NCBI RefSeq assembly: GCF_003611035.1
Contig: NZ_CP030033.1
Span: 4,321,466-4,385,465, forward strand
Reading direction: 5' to 3'
From: Cryobacterium soli
GTDB taxonomy: Bacteria; Actinomycetota; Actinomycetes; Actinomycetales; Microbacteriaceae
Length of the DNA stretch: 64,000 nt
Each line of letters opens with the position of its first letter. The stretch's first letter is position 1. Shown one piece after another: positions 34,889 to 44,125 of this stretch. Made by a program: the position numbers and the translations under genes. A model generated the notes under the pieces. That model had not been told where the DNA came from. It worked only from the letters and a program-made list of their open reading frames with translations, and did no database searches.

Positions 34889-36505
34889 TTACTGGTCCTG
34901 GTCGGAATTCACTTTCTCCGCCTGGGACAGGACGCTGCGCAGGCTCTCGAAATATCCGGCGACCGAGTCGCGCTCAATCCTAATCTGCGCCAGACGGTCT
35001 TCAGCGTCGGTGACGAGGTCACGCGTTCGTGTCTCCGCATCACTGATGAGCGCCGCAGCCCGTTCTTCGGCGTCACGCACGATGCGCTCGGCGGCGTCAT
35101 CGGCCTTCGCCTTCTGTGCCTTGGCCTCGGCGCGGGCGCCGGCATCCAGCTGTTCGTTCAGGGTGCGCAGCTCAACCGTCCGGGCGTTCGTCCCGGCCAG
35201 CTGGGCGGCGGAGTCGTCGAGGTACTTCTGGGTCTGCGCCACGGCAGCCTGGTGCCGGGCGAGGTGATCCTGCTCGGCCTCGTCCCGGCGGGCCTTGAGC
35301 TCCACCTCGAGGTCCGCGCGAATCTGGTCGATCTCCCTGCGGAGCTTGGCCGCCTCGTGCTCGCCGCGCTTGCGGGTGGCCGTGAGGTGGTTGTCCAGGT
35401 CGATGCGGGCCTGCTCGCTGTCGGCGTCGAAGTCGGCCTTGGTCTGTTCGAGTTCTCGCGCCAGATCGGCCCTGGCCTGCTCCACCTCGGCGGCGAGGTC
35501 GGCGTGCGCCTTGTCCAGGTCCCGCACCACGGCGGCGCGGTCCCTGTCCAGTTCGCGGTCGAGGTCGGTATGCGCCTGCTCGCCCTCGATGGCCAGCGCG
35601 GTGCGCGCCTGCTCGATCTCCCTGGCCAGGTCGGTGCGGCCCTGTTCGATCTCCACGGACAGGTCGGCCCTGGCCTGCTCCGTCTCGTGGGCGAGGTCGA
35701 TGCGGGCCTGCTCGGTCTCCCGCGCCAGGTCGATGCGATCCTGTTCCGTTTCGGCGGCGAGGTCGATGCGGGCCTGCTCGGTCTCCCGCGCGAGGTCGGC
35801 GCGCTGCTGGTCGAGCTCGTGGGCGACCTCGGCGCGGGTCAGCTCGGTCTCGCGGGTGAGACCGGCCGCGATCTCACGGGCCTCCGTCGCCTCACGCTGG
35901 GCTACGACGCGCACTTCGGCGGCCTCCCGCTCGGCTTCGGAGCGGATGGCGGCGACCTCACGCTTGACCGTGGCCCGGAGCTCTGCGGCTTCTGTGGCCA
36001 CGGCGCCGCGGATGGCGGCGGCTTCCTGCAGGGCGTCCTGGGTGACCTGGTCCGCGGTCTCGGCGGCCCGGCTGAGCAGGTCGTCGGCCTCGGTCTGCGC
36101 GTCGGTCAGGAGCCGGCCGGCCTTCACCGTGGCATCCGAGACCGACCGTTCGGCGTGTTCGGCGGCCTGGCGCTTCATGGCCTCGACCTCGGCGGAGGCA
36201 GACGCTCGCAGTTTCTCGGCATCGATGTCGGCCTGGGCGATGACGCGGGTGGACTGTTCCTCGGCCACCCGGAGGGTGTTCTCGAGTTTGGTGCCGAGGC
36301 CAGAGAAGGTGGGACTGCCGACCTCTTCGATTTCGGCGTTGAGGTCGTCGATGCGCTGGGCGAGGCGCTTGACCTCCTTGGCCGATTCCGTGCTCTGCGC
36401 GTTCGCCTGGATCAGGTCGCGTCGCAGACCCTGGATGGCCTTGTCGACCTCGTCCTTGTCGTACCCCCGGAACACCTGGGTGAAGTCAGCCTCTTCGGTC
36501 GCCAC
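34889..36505 (-). CDS. Long coiled-coil protein with N-terminal DivIVA-like segment
   Basis: 538 residues. The N-terminus FTQVFRGYDKDEVDKAIQGL resembles the DivIVA membrane-targeting region. Almost all of the rest is coiled coil, including 13 consecutive 11-residue units (about residues 232-374) of the form EQARIDLARET. Hendecad coils of this kind occur in polar-growth scaffolds such as Streptomyces Scy. A cytoskeletal or polarity role is inferred from architecture, not proven. It lies about 55 bases upstream of, and in the same direction as, the AI-2E transporter gene. Confidence 0.75.
   Translation of the reverse strand: MATEEADFTQVFRGYDKDEVDKAIQGLRRDLIQANAQSTESAKEVKRLAQRIDDLNAEIEEVGSPTFSGLGTKLENTLRVAEEQSTRVIAQADIDAEKLRASASAEVEAMKRQAAEHAERSVSDATVKAGRLLTDAQTEADDLLSRAAETADQVTQDALQEAAAIRGAVATEAAELRATVKREVAAIRSEAEREAAEVRVVAQREATEAREIAAGLTRETELTRAEVAHELDQQRADLARETEQARIDLAAETEQDRIDLARETEQARIDLAHETEQARADLSVEIEQGRTDLAREIEQARTALAIEGEQAHTDLDRELDRDRAAVVRDLDKAHADLAAEVEQARADLARELEQTKADFDADSEQARIDLDNHLTATRKRGEHEAAKLRREIDQIRADLEVELKARRDEAEQDHLARHQAAVAQTQKYLDDSAAQLAGTNARTVELRTLNEQLDAGARAEAKAQKAKADDAAERIVRDAEERAAALISDAETRTRDLVTDAEDRLAQIRIERDSVAGYFESLRSVLSQAEKVNSDQDQ
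35384..35812 (-). repeat. Thirteen 33-bp units encoding hendecad repeats
   Basis: Consecutive 11-residue units such as DQQRADLARET, EQARIDLAAET, EQDRIDLARET and EQARADLSVEI. The amino-terminal units are nearly identical and later ones diverge, suggesting growth by tandem duplication. Confidence 0.8.
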
Positions 36506-36799
36506 GATCTCTCCTCGTTAATGGGCGCTCACCCCGCCTATGCACTGGCGGAGCGGCCCGTCTGATTTTAGTGCCTCCGGCCCTCGCCTCACCGACCCAT
36601 CTGTGACCAGGGTTGCCCCTGTTCAGGGGCCGATTCCGGATGCTGGAAGCCGGTACGCTGCGATGAAAAAGCGCTATTAGGCACCTCTCAGGAGCGTCCA
36701 CTATCGTAGAACGTCCGTGTCTGTTGCTTTCCGGCCCCGGCACACGGTGGCGCACGCTTCAAGGTGCAGCCATCGGCAGGCAACACAGGAGGGTTTTAC
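36506..36799. promoter_or_regulatory. Divergent intergenic region with a palindrome
   Basis: About 290 gene-free bases between the coiled-coil gene (minus) and the membrane fusion gene (plus). It contains the perfect palindromic stem GCCCCTG-TT-CAGGGGC at 36615-36630, and AGGAGG at 36787-36792 as the ribosome site of the plus gene. Promoters for both genes are expected here; none was placed with confidence. Confidence 0.45.
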
Positions 36800-38626
36800 G
36801 TGCGTTTCGTCTTCGCCATTCTGGCATTCGTTCTCGCAGCGTTGATGATCGCATTCGGCATCGCGCAGCGAACAATATTTCTTGAACCGGCTTCCCAGAG
36901 CCTCAGTACGACCATCGGCGACGGTTCGCCCTACGCGGTGATCGAGGGCAGCGCGCTGACCGCGTTCCCCGGCAGCCAGACCGTCACGGTGGGCGGAGCC
37001 GACACCGTGTTCGTGGCCTACGGCCGCACGAGTGACGTCACCGCGTGGATCGGGTCCGACGACTACGCCGATGTGGCCTTCGACGCCGGCTCCAACGCCC
37101 TCGATGTGACCACGGTCGCCGGAACAGCGACGGAGCCTTCCGCCGGCAGCGCCGAGAGCGCCGAAGCGGAGGCCCCGGCCCTGCCGACCAACCCGGCCGG
37201 ATCGGATCTCTGGCTTCAGGAGTTCTCCGCCGAGGGGTCGCTGACGACCACGCTCACCGTTCCGGAGGGTATTTCGGTCATCATCGCCTCGGACGGCACG
37301 GCTCCGGCGCCGACAGACATCACCATCGCCTGGCCGCTGGACAACTCCACACCGTGGGCGGGTCCGCTCATCGTCGGGGGAGCGCTGATGGCCCTGATCG
37401 GCTTCGTGGTCTACCTCCTCGGCCTGCTGCACTTCCGCCGTTCCCGTCGCCCGCGCCGCAACGTGCCGCGCGGCCCGCGTATGCCCAAGCTGCCCCGGGT
37501 GCCGCGGCCCAAGACGATCAAGGCCAGTGAGATCACCGGCCCGCGCCGCTCGATCGGACGCTCCATGATCGCCGTGCCCCTGCTCCTGGTCTCCGGGCTC
37601 GTGCTCAGCGGATGCTCGCCGGAGTTCTGGCCGACGTCCGCGCCGGAACCGACCGGAACGGCCACCGCCACTCCGTCCGCCACCGCGGAGGGCACAGAGG
37701 CACCCGCACCCGCCGAGGTGAAGGCCCCGGCCGTGACCACGCCGCAGCTCGAGCGCATCGTCGGCGACATCGTCTCGCTGACCGCGGCCGCGGACGCGGG
37801 TCTGGACGCTGACAGCATCGCGACCCGCTTCACCGGGCCCGCACTCGAACAGCGTCTGGCCAACTACAAGATCCGCACGGCGGACGGCTCCTTCGCCCCC
37901 ACCACGGCCCTGCCGGACTCCCCGATGACCCTCACCTTGCCGCAGCAGACCGACACCTGGCCGCGCGTGGTCATGACCGTGCTGCAATCCGAGGACGAGT
38001 CGACGGTACCCACCATGGCGCTGATCCTCAAGCAGGAGTCGCCGCGGGAGAATTATCTCGTGGAGTACGCCATCCAGCTCGAGGCCTCCGCCAAGGTGCC
38101 CGGCGTCGCGCCGGCGACCATCGGGGCCTCCCTCGTCCCGCCGGACAGCAAGCTGATCTCCATGGCCCCAGAAGCCGTTGGACCGGCATACGCCGACATC
38201 CTCCTGAACGGCGACGCGAGCGCGTCCTTCCCGCTGTTCCAGGCGGAAGGCGACTCCGCGCGCACCCTGCTCGGCGTCGACAGCAAGCAGAAGCAGAAGG
38301 ACGCCCTGGAGGACACTGCCGCGATGGAGTTCACCAACGCCGCGGGCAGCGGCGACGTGGTGGCCCTGTCCACCAACGATTCCGGCAGTATTGTGGCCGT
38401 CAGCGTCAACGAGATCACCACCGTGACCTCGGTGAACGGTAAGGCGACCATCGAACCGACCTCCGGTCCGAGCAAGGCTTTGTCCGGGATCACCAAGACC
38501 ACCAAGGGCATCCAGAACACCTACAGCGAGCAATTGCTCTTCCATGTGCCCGCTGCCGGGTCGACCGACAAAATCGTTCTCCTTGGCTTCAGCCAGGGAC
38601 TGATCTCATCCGTGGAGCTTCCATGA
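36800..38626 (+). CDS. Membrane protein fused to a lipoprotein-like domain, unknown function
   Basis: 608 residues from the GTG at 36800 (AGGAGG seven bases upstream). The first half has an N-terminal membrane segment (FVFAILAFVLAALMIAFGI), an extracytoplasmic domain and a second membrane segment (LIVGGALMALIGFVVYLLGL). A basic Arg/Pro linker follows. Then RSMIAVPLLLVSGLVLSGCS looks like a complete lipoprotein signal with lipobox LSGC (Cys272), leading to a large exported domain. It resembles two genes fused. Not assigned; its stop overlaps the next start (ATGA). Confidence 0.6.
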   Translation: MRFVFAILAFVLAALMIAFGIAQRTIFLEPASQSLSTTIGDGSPYAVIEGSALTAFPGSQTVTVGGADTVFVAYGRTSDVTAWIGSDDYADVAFDAGSNALDVTTVAGTATEPSAGSAESAEAEAPALPTNPAGSDLWLQEFSAEGSLTTTLTVPEGISVIIASDGTAPAPTDITIAWPLDNSTPWAGPLIVGGALMALIGFVVYLLGLLHFRRSRRPRRNVPRGPRMPKLPRVPRPKTIKASEITGPRRSIGRSMIAVPLLLVSGLVLSGCSPEFWPTSAPEPTGTATATPSATAEGTEAPAPAEVKAPAVTTPQLERIVGDIVSLTAAADAGLDADSIATRFTGPALEQRLANYKIRTADGSFAPTTALPDSPMTLTLPQQTDTWPRVVMTVLQSEDESTVPTMALILKQESPRENYLVEYAIQLEASAKVPGVAPATIGASLVPPDSKLISMAPEAVGPAYADILLNGDASASFPLFQAEGDSARTLLGVDSKQKQKDALEDTAAMEFTNAAGSGDVVALSTNDSGSIVAVSVNEITTVTSVNGKATIEPTSGPSKALSGITKTTKGIQNTYSEQLLFHVPAAGSTDKIVLLGFSQGLISSVELP

Positions 38627-39588
38627 CCGTCATCCCCCCAGCCGGCGCCAATCTGCGCGGCGCCGTCGACCTGTCCTCGCTCGTGAACCGTCCGCCGGCG
38701 CCGGCCGCCGGAGCGGCCGGTGCCCCCGGTGCGCCGGCCGGCCCGGCCGGTCCGGTGCCTGTTCCGAGCCTCGTGCTCGAAGGAACCGACACCAACTTCG
38801 CCGAGCTGCTGGAGCTGTCCAAGTTCGTCCCGGTGATCGTGGACCTGTGGGCACAGTGGAGCGAACCAGCCACGCAGCTGACCCCCGTGATCGAGAACCT
38901 GATCCGGGAGTACAACGGCCGGTTCGTGCTCGCCACGGTGGACATCGACAGCAACCCCCAGCTCGCGCAGGCGTTCCAGGCCACCTCGGTGCCCACCCTC
39001 GCCGCCGTGATCAACGGCCAACCTGTGCAGCTGTTCGACGGTGTCCTTCCCGTTGTGCAGATCCGCGAGGTCCTCGAGCGGGTGCTCGAGCTGGCGGCCC
39101 AGCACGGGGTGACCGGTGTCGCCGACGCCGCAGAGGCTCCGGCCGGGGAGCCCGTCGCCCCGGTCGAACCCGAACTGCCGCCGCACCACCGCGAGGCCTA
39201 CGAGGCCATCGAGCGCGGCGACTACGCGGCCGCCATCGACATCTACAAGCTGGCCCTGGCCCGCGACCCCCGCGACGCCATGGCCACGGCAGGCCTCGCC
39301 CAGGTGAGCCTGCTCGGCCGCCTGCAGGGCAAGACCATCGCCGAGGTGCGTTCGGCCGCGGCCGACAACCCCGCTGACCTCGACGCGCAGTTGCTCGTGG
39401 CCGACCTGGACCTCTCCGGCGGTCACATCGAGGACGCCTTCGACCGGCTGCTCGGACTGTTCCCCGCGCAGGACGCGGCGGGTAAGAACCTGGTGCGGCA
39501 GCGCATGCTCGAACTGTTCGAGGTCGTCGGCACCGACGATCCCCGCGTGCCGCCGGCGCGCAAACGCCTGACCGCGCTGCTCTACTAG
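38623..39588 (+). CDS. YbbN-like thioredoxin-fold/TPR co-chaperone
   Basis: 321 residues. After a Pro/Ala/Gly-rich start the thioredoxin domain runs from about residue 45 (VIVDLWAQWSEPATQLTPVI, VLATVDIDSNPQLAQAFQAT-SVPTLAAV). The redox CxxC is replaced by SEPA, so it cannot be a dithiol oxidoreductase. TPR-like helices follow (REAYEAIERGDYAAAIDIYK, and a second set near 240). This layout matches CnoX/YbbN chaperone holdases. Start ATG overlaps the upstream stop, giving tight coupling with the membrane fusion gene. Confidence 0.85.
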   Translation: MTVIPPAGANLRGAVDLSSLVNRPPAPAAGAAGAPGAPAGPAGPVPVPSLVLEGTDTNFAELLELSKFVPVIVDLWAQWSEPATQLTPVIENLIREYNGRFVLATVDIDSNPQLAQAFQATSVPTLAAVINGQPVQLFDGVLPVVQIREVLERVLELAAQHGVTGVADAAEAPAGEPVAPVEPELPPHHREAYEAIERGDYAAAIDIYKLALARDPRDAMATAGLAQVSLLGRLQGKTIAEVRSAAADNPADLDAQLLVADLDLSGGHIEDAFDRLLGLFPAQDAAGKNLVRQRMLELFEVVGTDDPRVPPARKRLTALLY

Positions 39589-39608
39589 CCGAGCTCGCCT
39601 ACGTGCGG

Positions 39609-39720
39609 CGACCCGCGCGCGGGTTGAGCTTGTCGAAACCTGGTGAGGCAGTCTGGAGATCGGCTCACGGGGTCTCGACACGCTCGACCGGCGACGACAC
39701 GCTCGACCGGCGACGTCGTC
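39609..39720. repeat. Intergenic short repeats (CTCGAC-type)
   Basis: ACACGCTCGACCGGCGACG occurs twice in tandem-like arrangement at about 39678-39715, preceded by related GAGCTTGTCGAAACC and GGTCTCGACACGCTCGACC. Such GCTTGTCGA/TCGACACGCTCGA motifs are common intergenic repeats in related genomes. They lie between the YbbN-like gene and glgB, which converge. Confidence 0.5.
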
Positions 39721-39736
39721 GCGTGGCGCTGGAGGG

Positions 39737-41953
39737 TTAGCGGCGCAAACGCAGCCAGAGGGCGCCGAGCGGCGGCAGGGTGAGGGTCGCGGATGCCGGG
39801 CGTCCGGCCCACGGCTCCGCGAAAGCGTGCACCTCGCCGAGGTTGCCCACGCCGGAGCCGCCGAAGTTCTCGGCATCCGTGTTGAGGATCTCCTCCCACA
39901 CGCCGGCCTGCGGCAGCCCCACCCGGTACCCCGTGTGCGGGGAGCCGGAGAAGTTGAACAGGCAGGCGACCGGAGTGCCGTCGTTGTCCCAGCGGACGAA
40001 GGTGATCACGTTCTCCGCCGCGGCCCCGCCGTCGAGCAACTCGAAGCCGCCCGGATCATTGTCCCTGGCCCAGAGGCTCGGCGTGGCCCGGTAGACCCGG
40101 TTGAGCTGGCCGACGAGGTTGAACAGGCCGCGGTGACCGGGCTGGTCGAGCATCCACCAGTCCAGCCCGCGCTCCTCGCTCCACTCGGAGCGCTGGCCGA
40201 ATTCCTGGCCCATGAACAAGAGCTGCTTGCCGGGGTGCGCCCACATGAAGGCCAGGTATACCCGGACGTTCGCGAGTTGCTGCCAGGAGTCGCCCGGCAT
40301 CTTCGCGATGAGCGAGCCCTTGCCGTGCACGACCTCGTCGTGGCTGATGGGCAGGAGGAAGTTCTCGCTGAAGGCGTAGACGAACGAGAAGGTCATCTCG
40401 TTGTGGTGATACGCCCGGTACATCGGGTCTTCGCTCATGTACTCGAGCGAGTCGTGCATCCAGCCCATGTTCCATTTGAGGCCGAAGCCCAGGCCGCCGC
40501 CGGAGGTGGCCGCCGTGACGCCGCCCCAGTTGGTGGACTCCTCAGCGATCATGATGGTGCCCGGGTTGCGCTTGTACGCCGTCGCGGTGACCTCCTGCAG
40601 CAGGCTGATCGCCTCCAGGTTCTCCCGGCCGCCGAACTTGTTGGGCTCCCACTCGCCGTCTTTCCGCGAGTAGTCCAGGTACAGCATCGACGCCACGGCG
40701 TCGACCCTGAGCGCGTCGATGTGGAACTCCTCGAGCCAGTAGAGGGCGTTCGCGACGAGGAAGTTGCGCACCTGCTTCTGGCCGAAGTCGAACACGTAGG
40801 TGCCCCAGTCCATCTGTTCTCCGCGGCGCGGGTCCGGGTGCTCGTAGAGCGCCTGGCCGTCGAAACGCGCCAGGGCGAAGTCGTCCTTAGGGAAGTGGCC
40901 CGGCACCCAGTCCATGATCACGCCGATACCGGCCTGGTGCAGCCGGTCGATGAGGTAGCGCAGGTCGTCAGGGTGTCCGAAGCGGCTGGTCGGGGCGAAG
41001 TAGCCGGTGACCTGGTAACCCCAGGAACCGCCGAACGGATGCTCGGACAGCGGCATGAATTCGACGTGGGTGTACGCGAGCTCGCCGAGGTAGGCGATGA
41101 GTTCGTCGGCCAGGGCCCGGTAGCCCAACCCGGGGCGCCACGAGGCGACGTGCATCTCGTAGACGCTCATCGGGCGGTCGTGCGGGTCGGTGGCGCTGCG
41201 GTCGGCCAGCCAGTCGGCATCCTGCCAGACGTAGTCGGTCTGGCCGATGACCGACGCCGTGAGCGGCGGTACCTCGGTGTACCGGGCCATCGGGTCGGCC
41301 TTCTGCACCCAGGCGCCGGACTGGGTGAGGATCTCGAACTTGTAGTTGGACCCTGCGGTGAGGCCGGGCACGAAAAGCTCCCAGACGCCCGTGCTGCCCA
41401 TGTTGCGCATGGCGTGCAGGGTGCCCGACCAGCTGTTGAAGTCTCCGATGACTCGAACGGCGCGTGCATGCGGGGCCCAGACCGAGAAGGAGGTGCCGTC
41501 GACGGCGGTGATGACCCCGGTGAATCGGCGCACGTGCGCGCCCAGGACATCCCAGAGCTGTTCGTGCCGGCCCTCGCCGATGAGGTGCAGGTCCAGTTCG
41601 CCCAGGGTGGGCAGGTAGCGGTACGGGTCGTCGGCGAGCCAGGCCGGGCCGCCCTCGTAGTGCGCTTCGACCTGGTAGTCCTGCGGGCCGATGGTGCTCA
41701 CGCCCTGCCAGATGCCGAAACCCAGGTGGGCCAGCTCGATGCGGGCGCCCGTGGCGAGCACCGCGACGACCTCTGTGGCCAGCGGGCGCAGCGTGCGGAT
41801 GACCGTGAGCGGGTCCGTGATTCCGGGCAGATCGAGCAGGTGCTGGCCGAGCACCTCGTGCGGGTTGTAGTACGAGCCGACCGAGACGGTCTCCAGGACG
41901 TGCGCGGAGATCTCGGGGAGTTCGTCGGCGGGGCTGCCGATGGCGTGTTTCAT
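39737..41953 (-). CDS. glgB: 1,4-alpha-glucan branching enzyme
   Basis: 738 residues from the ATG at 41953 ([20 protein letters not shown]). An N-terminal CBM48-type domain ([20 protein letters not shown], then [19 protein letters not shown]) precedes the GH13 barrel with [19 protein letters not shown], the nucleophile Asp in [16 protein letters not shown], Glu in [12 protein letters not shown] and [11 protein letters not shown]. It introduces alpha-1,6 branches into glycogen. The ATG overlaps the glgE stop, so glgE-glgB form one operon. Confidence 0.95.
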   Translation of the reverse strand: MKHAIGSPADELPEISAHVLETVSVGSYYNPHEVLGQHLLDLPGITDPLTVIRTLRPLATEVVAVLATGARIELAHLGFGIWQGVSTIGPQDYQVEAHYEGGPAWLADDPYRYLPTLGELDLHLIGEGRHEQLWDVLGAHVRRFTGVITAVDGTSFSVWAPHARAVRVIGDFNSWSGTLHAMRNMGSTGVWELFVPGLTAGSNYKFEILTQSGAWVQKADPMARYTEVPPLTASVIGQTDYVWQDADWLADRSATDPHDRPMSVYEMHVASWRPGLGYRALADELIAYLGELAYTHVEFMPLSEHPFGGSWGYQVTGYFAPTSRFGHPDDLRYLIDRLHQAGIGVIMDWVPGHFPKDDFALARFDGQALYEHPDPRRGEQMDWGTYVFDFGQKQVRNFLVANALYWLEEFHIDALRVDAVASMLYLDYSRKDGEWEPNKFGGRENLEAISLLQEVTATAYKRNPGTIMIAEESTNWGGVTAATSGGGLGFGLKWNMGWMHDSLEYMSEDPMYRAYHHNEMTFSFVYAFSENFLLPISHDEVVHGKGSLIAKMPGDSWQQLANVRVYLAFMWAHPGKQLLFMGQEFGQRSEWSEERGLDWWMLDQPGHRGLFNLVGQLNRVYRATPSLWARDNDPGGFELLDGGAAAENVITFVRWDNDGTPVACLFNFSGSPHTGYRVGLPQAGVWEEILNTDAENFGGSGVGNLGEVHAFAEPWAGRPASATLTLPPLGALWLRLRR

Positions 41954-44031
41954 TCGGAGCGTCCGTTCTGGGTCTGCAGGGTGGCCGGAACCCGCACGTG
42001 CAGGATGTGCACGGGCTCGGTGAAGGCGTCGAGGCGCACGAAGTTGTCGGCCGACCAGGTCCACACGGAGCCGGTCACGAGGTCCTCGACCTCGAAGTGC
42101 GAGCCGAGCGGCAGGCCGAATCGGGTCACGTCCAGGTGCACCACGGTCTCGCGCACCGAGTGCGGGTCGACGTTGGCGACGACGATCAGCGCATCCGCCC
42201 GGCCGTCGTCGGTGAACTCGCCGGCCAGGTACTTGCTGTAGACCAGGATCGAATCGTCGTCGCTCGAGTGGATGTCCAGGTTGCGCAGCTGCCGGAGTGC
42301 CGGGTGCGCGGCACGGATGCGGCCGAGCAGGCCGAGGAACGGTGACAGCGACCGGCCCAGGGCCTCGGCCTTGGCGAAGTCACGCGGCCGGTACTCGTAC
42401 TTCTCGTTGTCGATGTTCTCCTCGGCGCCCGGGCGGGCGACGCTCTCGTAGAGCTCGAAACCCGCGTACACGCCCCAGGTGGGCGCGGCCGTCGCGGCGA
42501 GGGCCGCGCGGATCTTGAACGCCGCCGGGCCGCCGAACTGCAGGTACTCGGTGAGGATGTCCGGGGTGTTGACGAACAGGTTCGGGCGTAGGAAGTCCGC
42601 GGTGTCGTGGGCGAGGCCGTCGAAGAACTCCTCGAGCTCCTCCTTGGTGTTGCGCCAGGTGAAGTACGTGTAGGACTGCTGGAAGCCGACTTTGGCCAGG
42701 CCCTGCAGCAGCGCCGGCCGGGTGAACGCCTCGGCCAGGAACACCACGTCGGGCGACTCCCGGTTGATCGTGCCGATCAGCCACTCCCAGAAGTCCAGCG
42801 GCTTGGTGTGCGGGTTGTCCACCCGGAAGATGTTGACGCCAACGCCGATCCAGTAGCGCACCAGGCGCAGCACCTCGGCGCGGATGCCCGCCGGGTCGTT
42901 GTCGAAGTTGATCGGGTAGATGTCCTGGTACTTCTTGGGCGGGTTCTCGGCGTACGCGATCGTGCCGTCCGGCAGGGTGGTGAACCACTCCGGGTGTTCT
43001 TTCACCCAGGGGTGATCGGGGGAGGCCTGCAGGGCCAGGTCGATGGCCACCTCGATACCCTCGGCACGGGCGGCGTCCAGGAAGAAACCGAAGTCGTCGA
43101 TGGTGCCCAGGTCGGGGTGGATGGCGTCATGGCCGCCGTCCGCCGAGCCGATAGCCCAGGGTGAGCCCGGATCGTTCTCGCCGGCGTCGAGCGTGTTGTT
43201 CGGTCCCTTGCGGAACGCACGGCCGATGGGGTGGATCGGGGGCAGGTAGAGCACGTCGAACCCCATGGCGGCGACCGCGGGAAGCCGGTCGGCGGCGGTG
43301 CGGAAGGTGCCGCTCTGCCAGCTGCCGTCCTCGCGTCGGACGGCGCCCTCCGACCGGGGGAAGAACTCGTACCAGGAGCCGACGCCGGCCCGGGTGCGTT
43401 CGACCCGTACTGTGCGTTCGGCCGAGAAGGAGTCCAGGCTCGCGAGGGGGCGCACGGCGGCCGCGGCGGCCAGGGCCGGGTCGGTGACGACTGCCAGCCG
43501 GGTCTCGAGGGGAAGCTTGGTGTTGGCCAACGTCTTGGCGGCCGCCGCGAACAGGCGGCGTTCGGCGACGGGACGACCGAGGTCCTTGCCGGCCGGCGCG
43601 AGCAGGGTCGACCCGATCAGGAACATCAGCTCGACATCGATGCCGGCCGGGATCTTGATGGCTGCGTTGTGCACCCAGGTGGCGAAGTCGTCGGCGTAGG
43701 CGCGCACCCGGTAGCTGTAGGAGCCCTGCAGGTCCAGGCGCACCTGGGTCTCGTACCGGTCGGTGCCGGGCACGGTCAGGCGCATTGGATGCCGGGTGAG
43801 GGTGCCGTCCGGCGCGGTGAGGTGCAGCATCACGCCGATGGCGTCGTGCCCCTCCCTGAAGGCCGTGGCGCGGAACGGGACGACCTCGCCGGCGAAGGCC
43901 TTCGCCGGCCAGAGATTGTCGTTCAGCTGCGGGGCAAGGTCGAGGACCGGGATTCGGCCGACTTTCGTCGGGGCGTCCGTCGTGCTCGGCGTTGAAGGGG
44001 CGGTACCGGTTCGTTTTGCTGTCTTAGCCAC
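41950..44031 (-). CDS. glgE: Alpha-1,4-glucan:maltose-1-phosphate maltosyltransferase
   Basis: GH13 enzyme that extends alpha-glucan with maltose units from maltose-1-phosphate. 693 residues from the GTG at 44031. The N-terminal domain begins [20 protein letters not shown]; the barrel has [19 protein letters not shown], the nucleophile Asp in [19 protein letters not shown], the acid Glu in [14 protein letters not shown], and [14 protein letters not shown]. TreS/Pep2, which supply the donor, are not in the window. Divergent from glgP across 94 bases that probably hold both promoters. Confidence 0.94.
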   Translation of the reverse strand: MAKTAKRTGTAPSTPSTTDAPTKVGRIPVLDLAPQLNDNLWPAKAFAGEVVPFRATAFREGHDAIGVMLHLTAPDGTLTRHPMRLTVPGTDRYETQVRLDLQGSYSYRVRAYADDFATWVHNAAIKIPAGIDVELMFLIGSTLLAPAGKDLGRPVAERRLFAAAAKTLANTKLPLETRLAVVTDPALAAAAAVRPLASLDSFSAERTVRVERTRAGVGSWYEFFPRSEGAVRREDGSWQSGTFRTAADRLPAVAAMGFDVLYLPPIHPIGRAFRKGPNNTLDAGENDPGSPWAIGSADGGHDAIHPDLGTIDDFGFFLDAARAEGIEVAIDLALQASPDHPWVKEHPEWFTTLPDGTIAYAENPPKKYQDIYPINFDNDPAGIRAEVLRLVRYWIGVGVNIFRVDNPHTKPLDFWEWLIGTINRESPDVVFLAEAFTRPALLQGLAKVGFQQSYTYFTWRNTKEELEEFFDGLAHDTADFLRPNLFVNTPDILTEYLQFGGPAAFKIRAALAATAAPTWGVYAGFELYESVARPGAEENIDNEKYEYRPRDFAKAEALGRSLSPFLGLLGRIRAAHPALRQLRNLDIHSSDDDSILVYSKYLAGEFTDDGRADALIVVANVDPHSVRETVVHLDVTRFGLPLGSHFEVEDLVTGSVWTWSADNFVRLDAFTEPVHILHVRVPATLQTQNGRSE

Positions 44032-44125
44032 ATAACGACCGTAGCGCGAACGGGGGCGGAATCGGTGGTTGCACACGCGCGCGATCGTTACCTGTTGGAC
44101 ACCTCGCGCCCGTAAAGTGAGGTTC

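Noticed and set aside
35384..35812. CRISPR-like array from regularly spaced 33-base repeats
   Set aside because: The repeats are contiguous, coding and translate to coiled-coil hendecads, with no spacers.
39609..39720. Insertion sequence end near the CTCGAC repeats
   Set aside because: No transposase, target duplication or terminal repeats; it looks like common short intergenic repeats.
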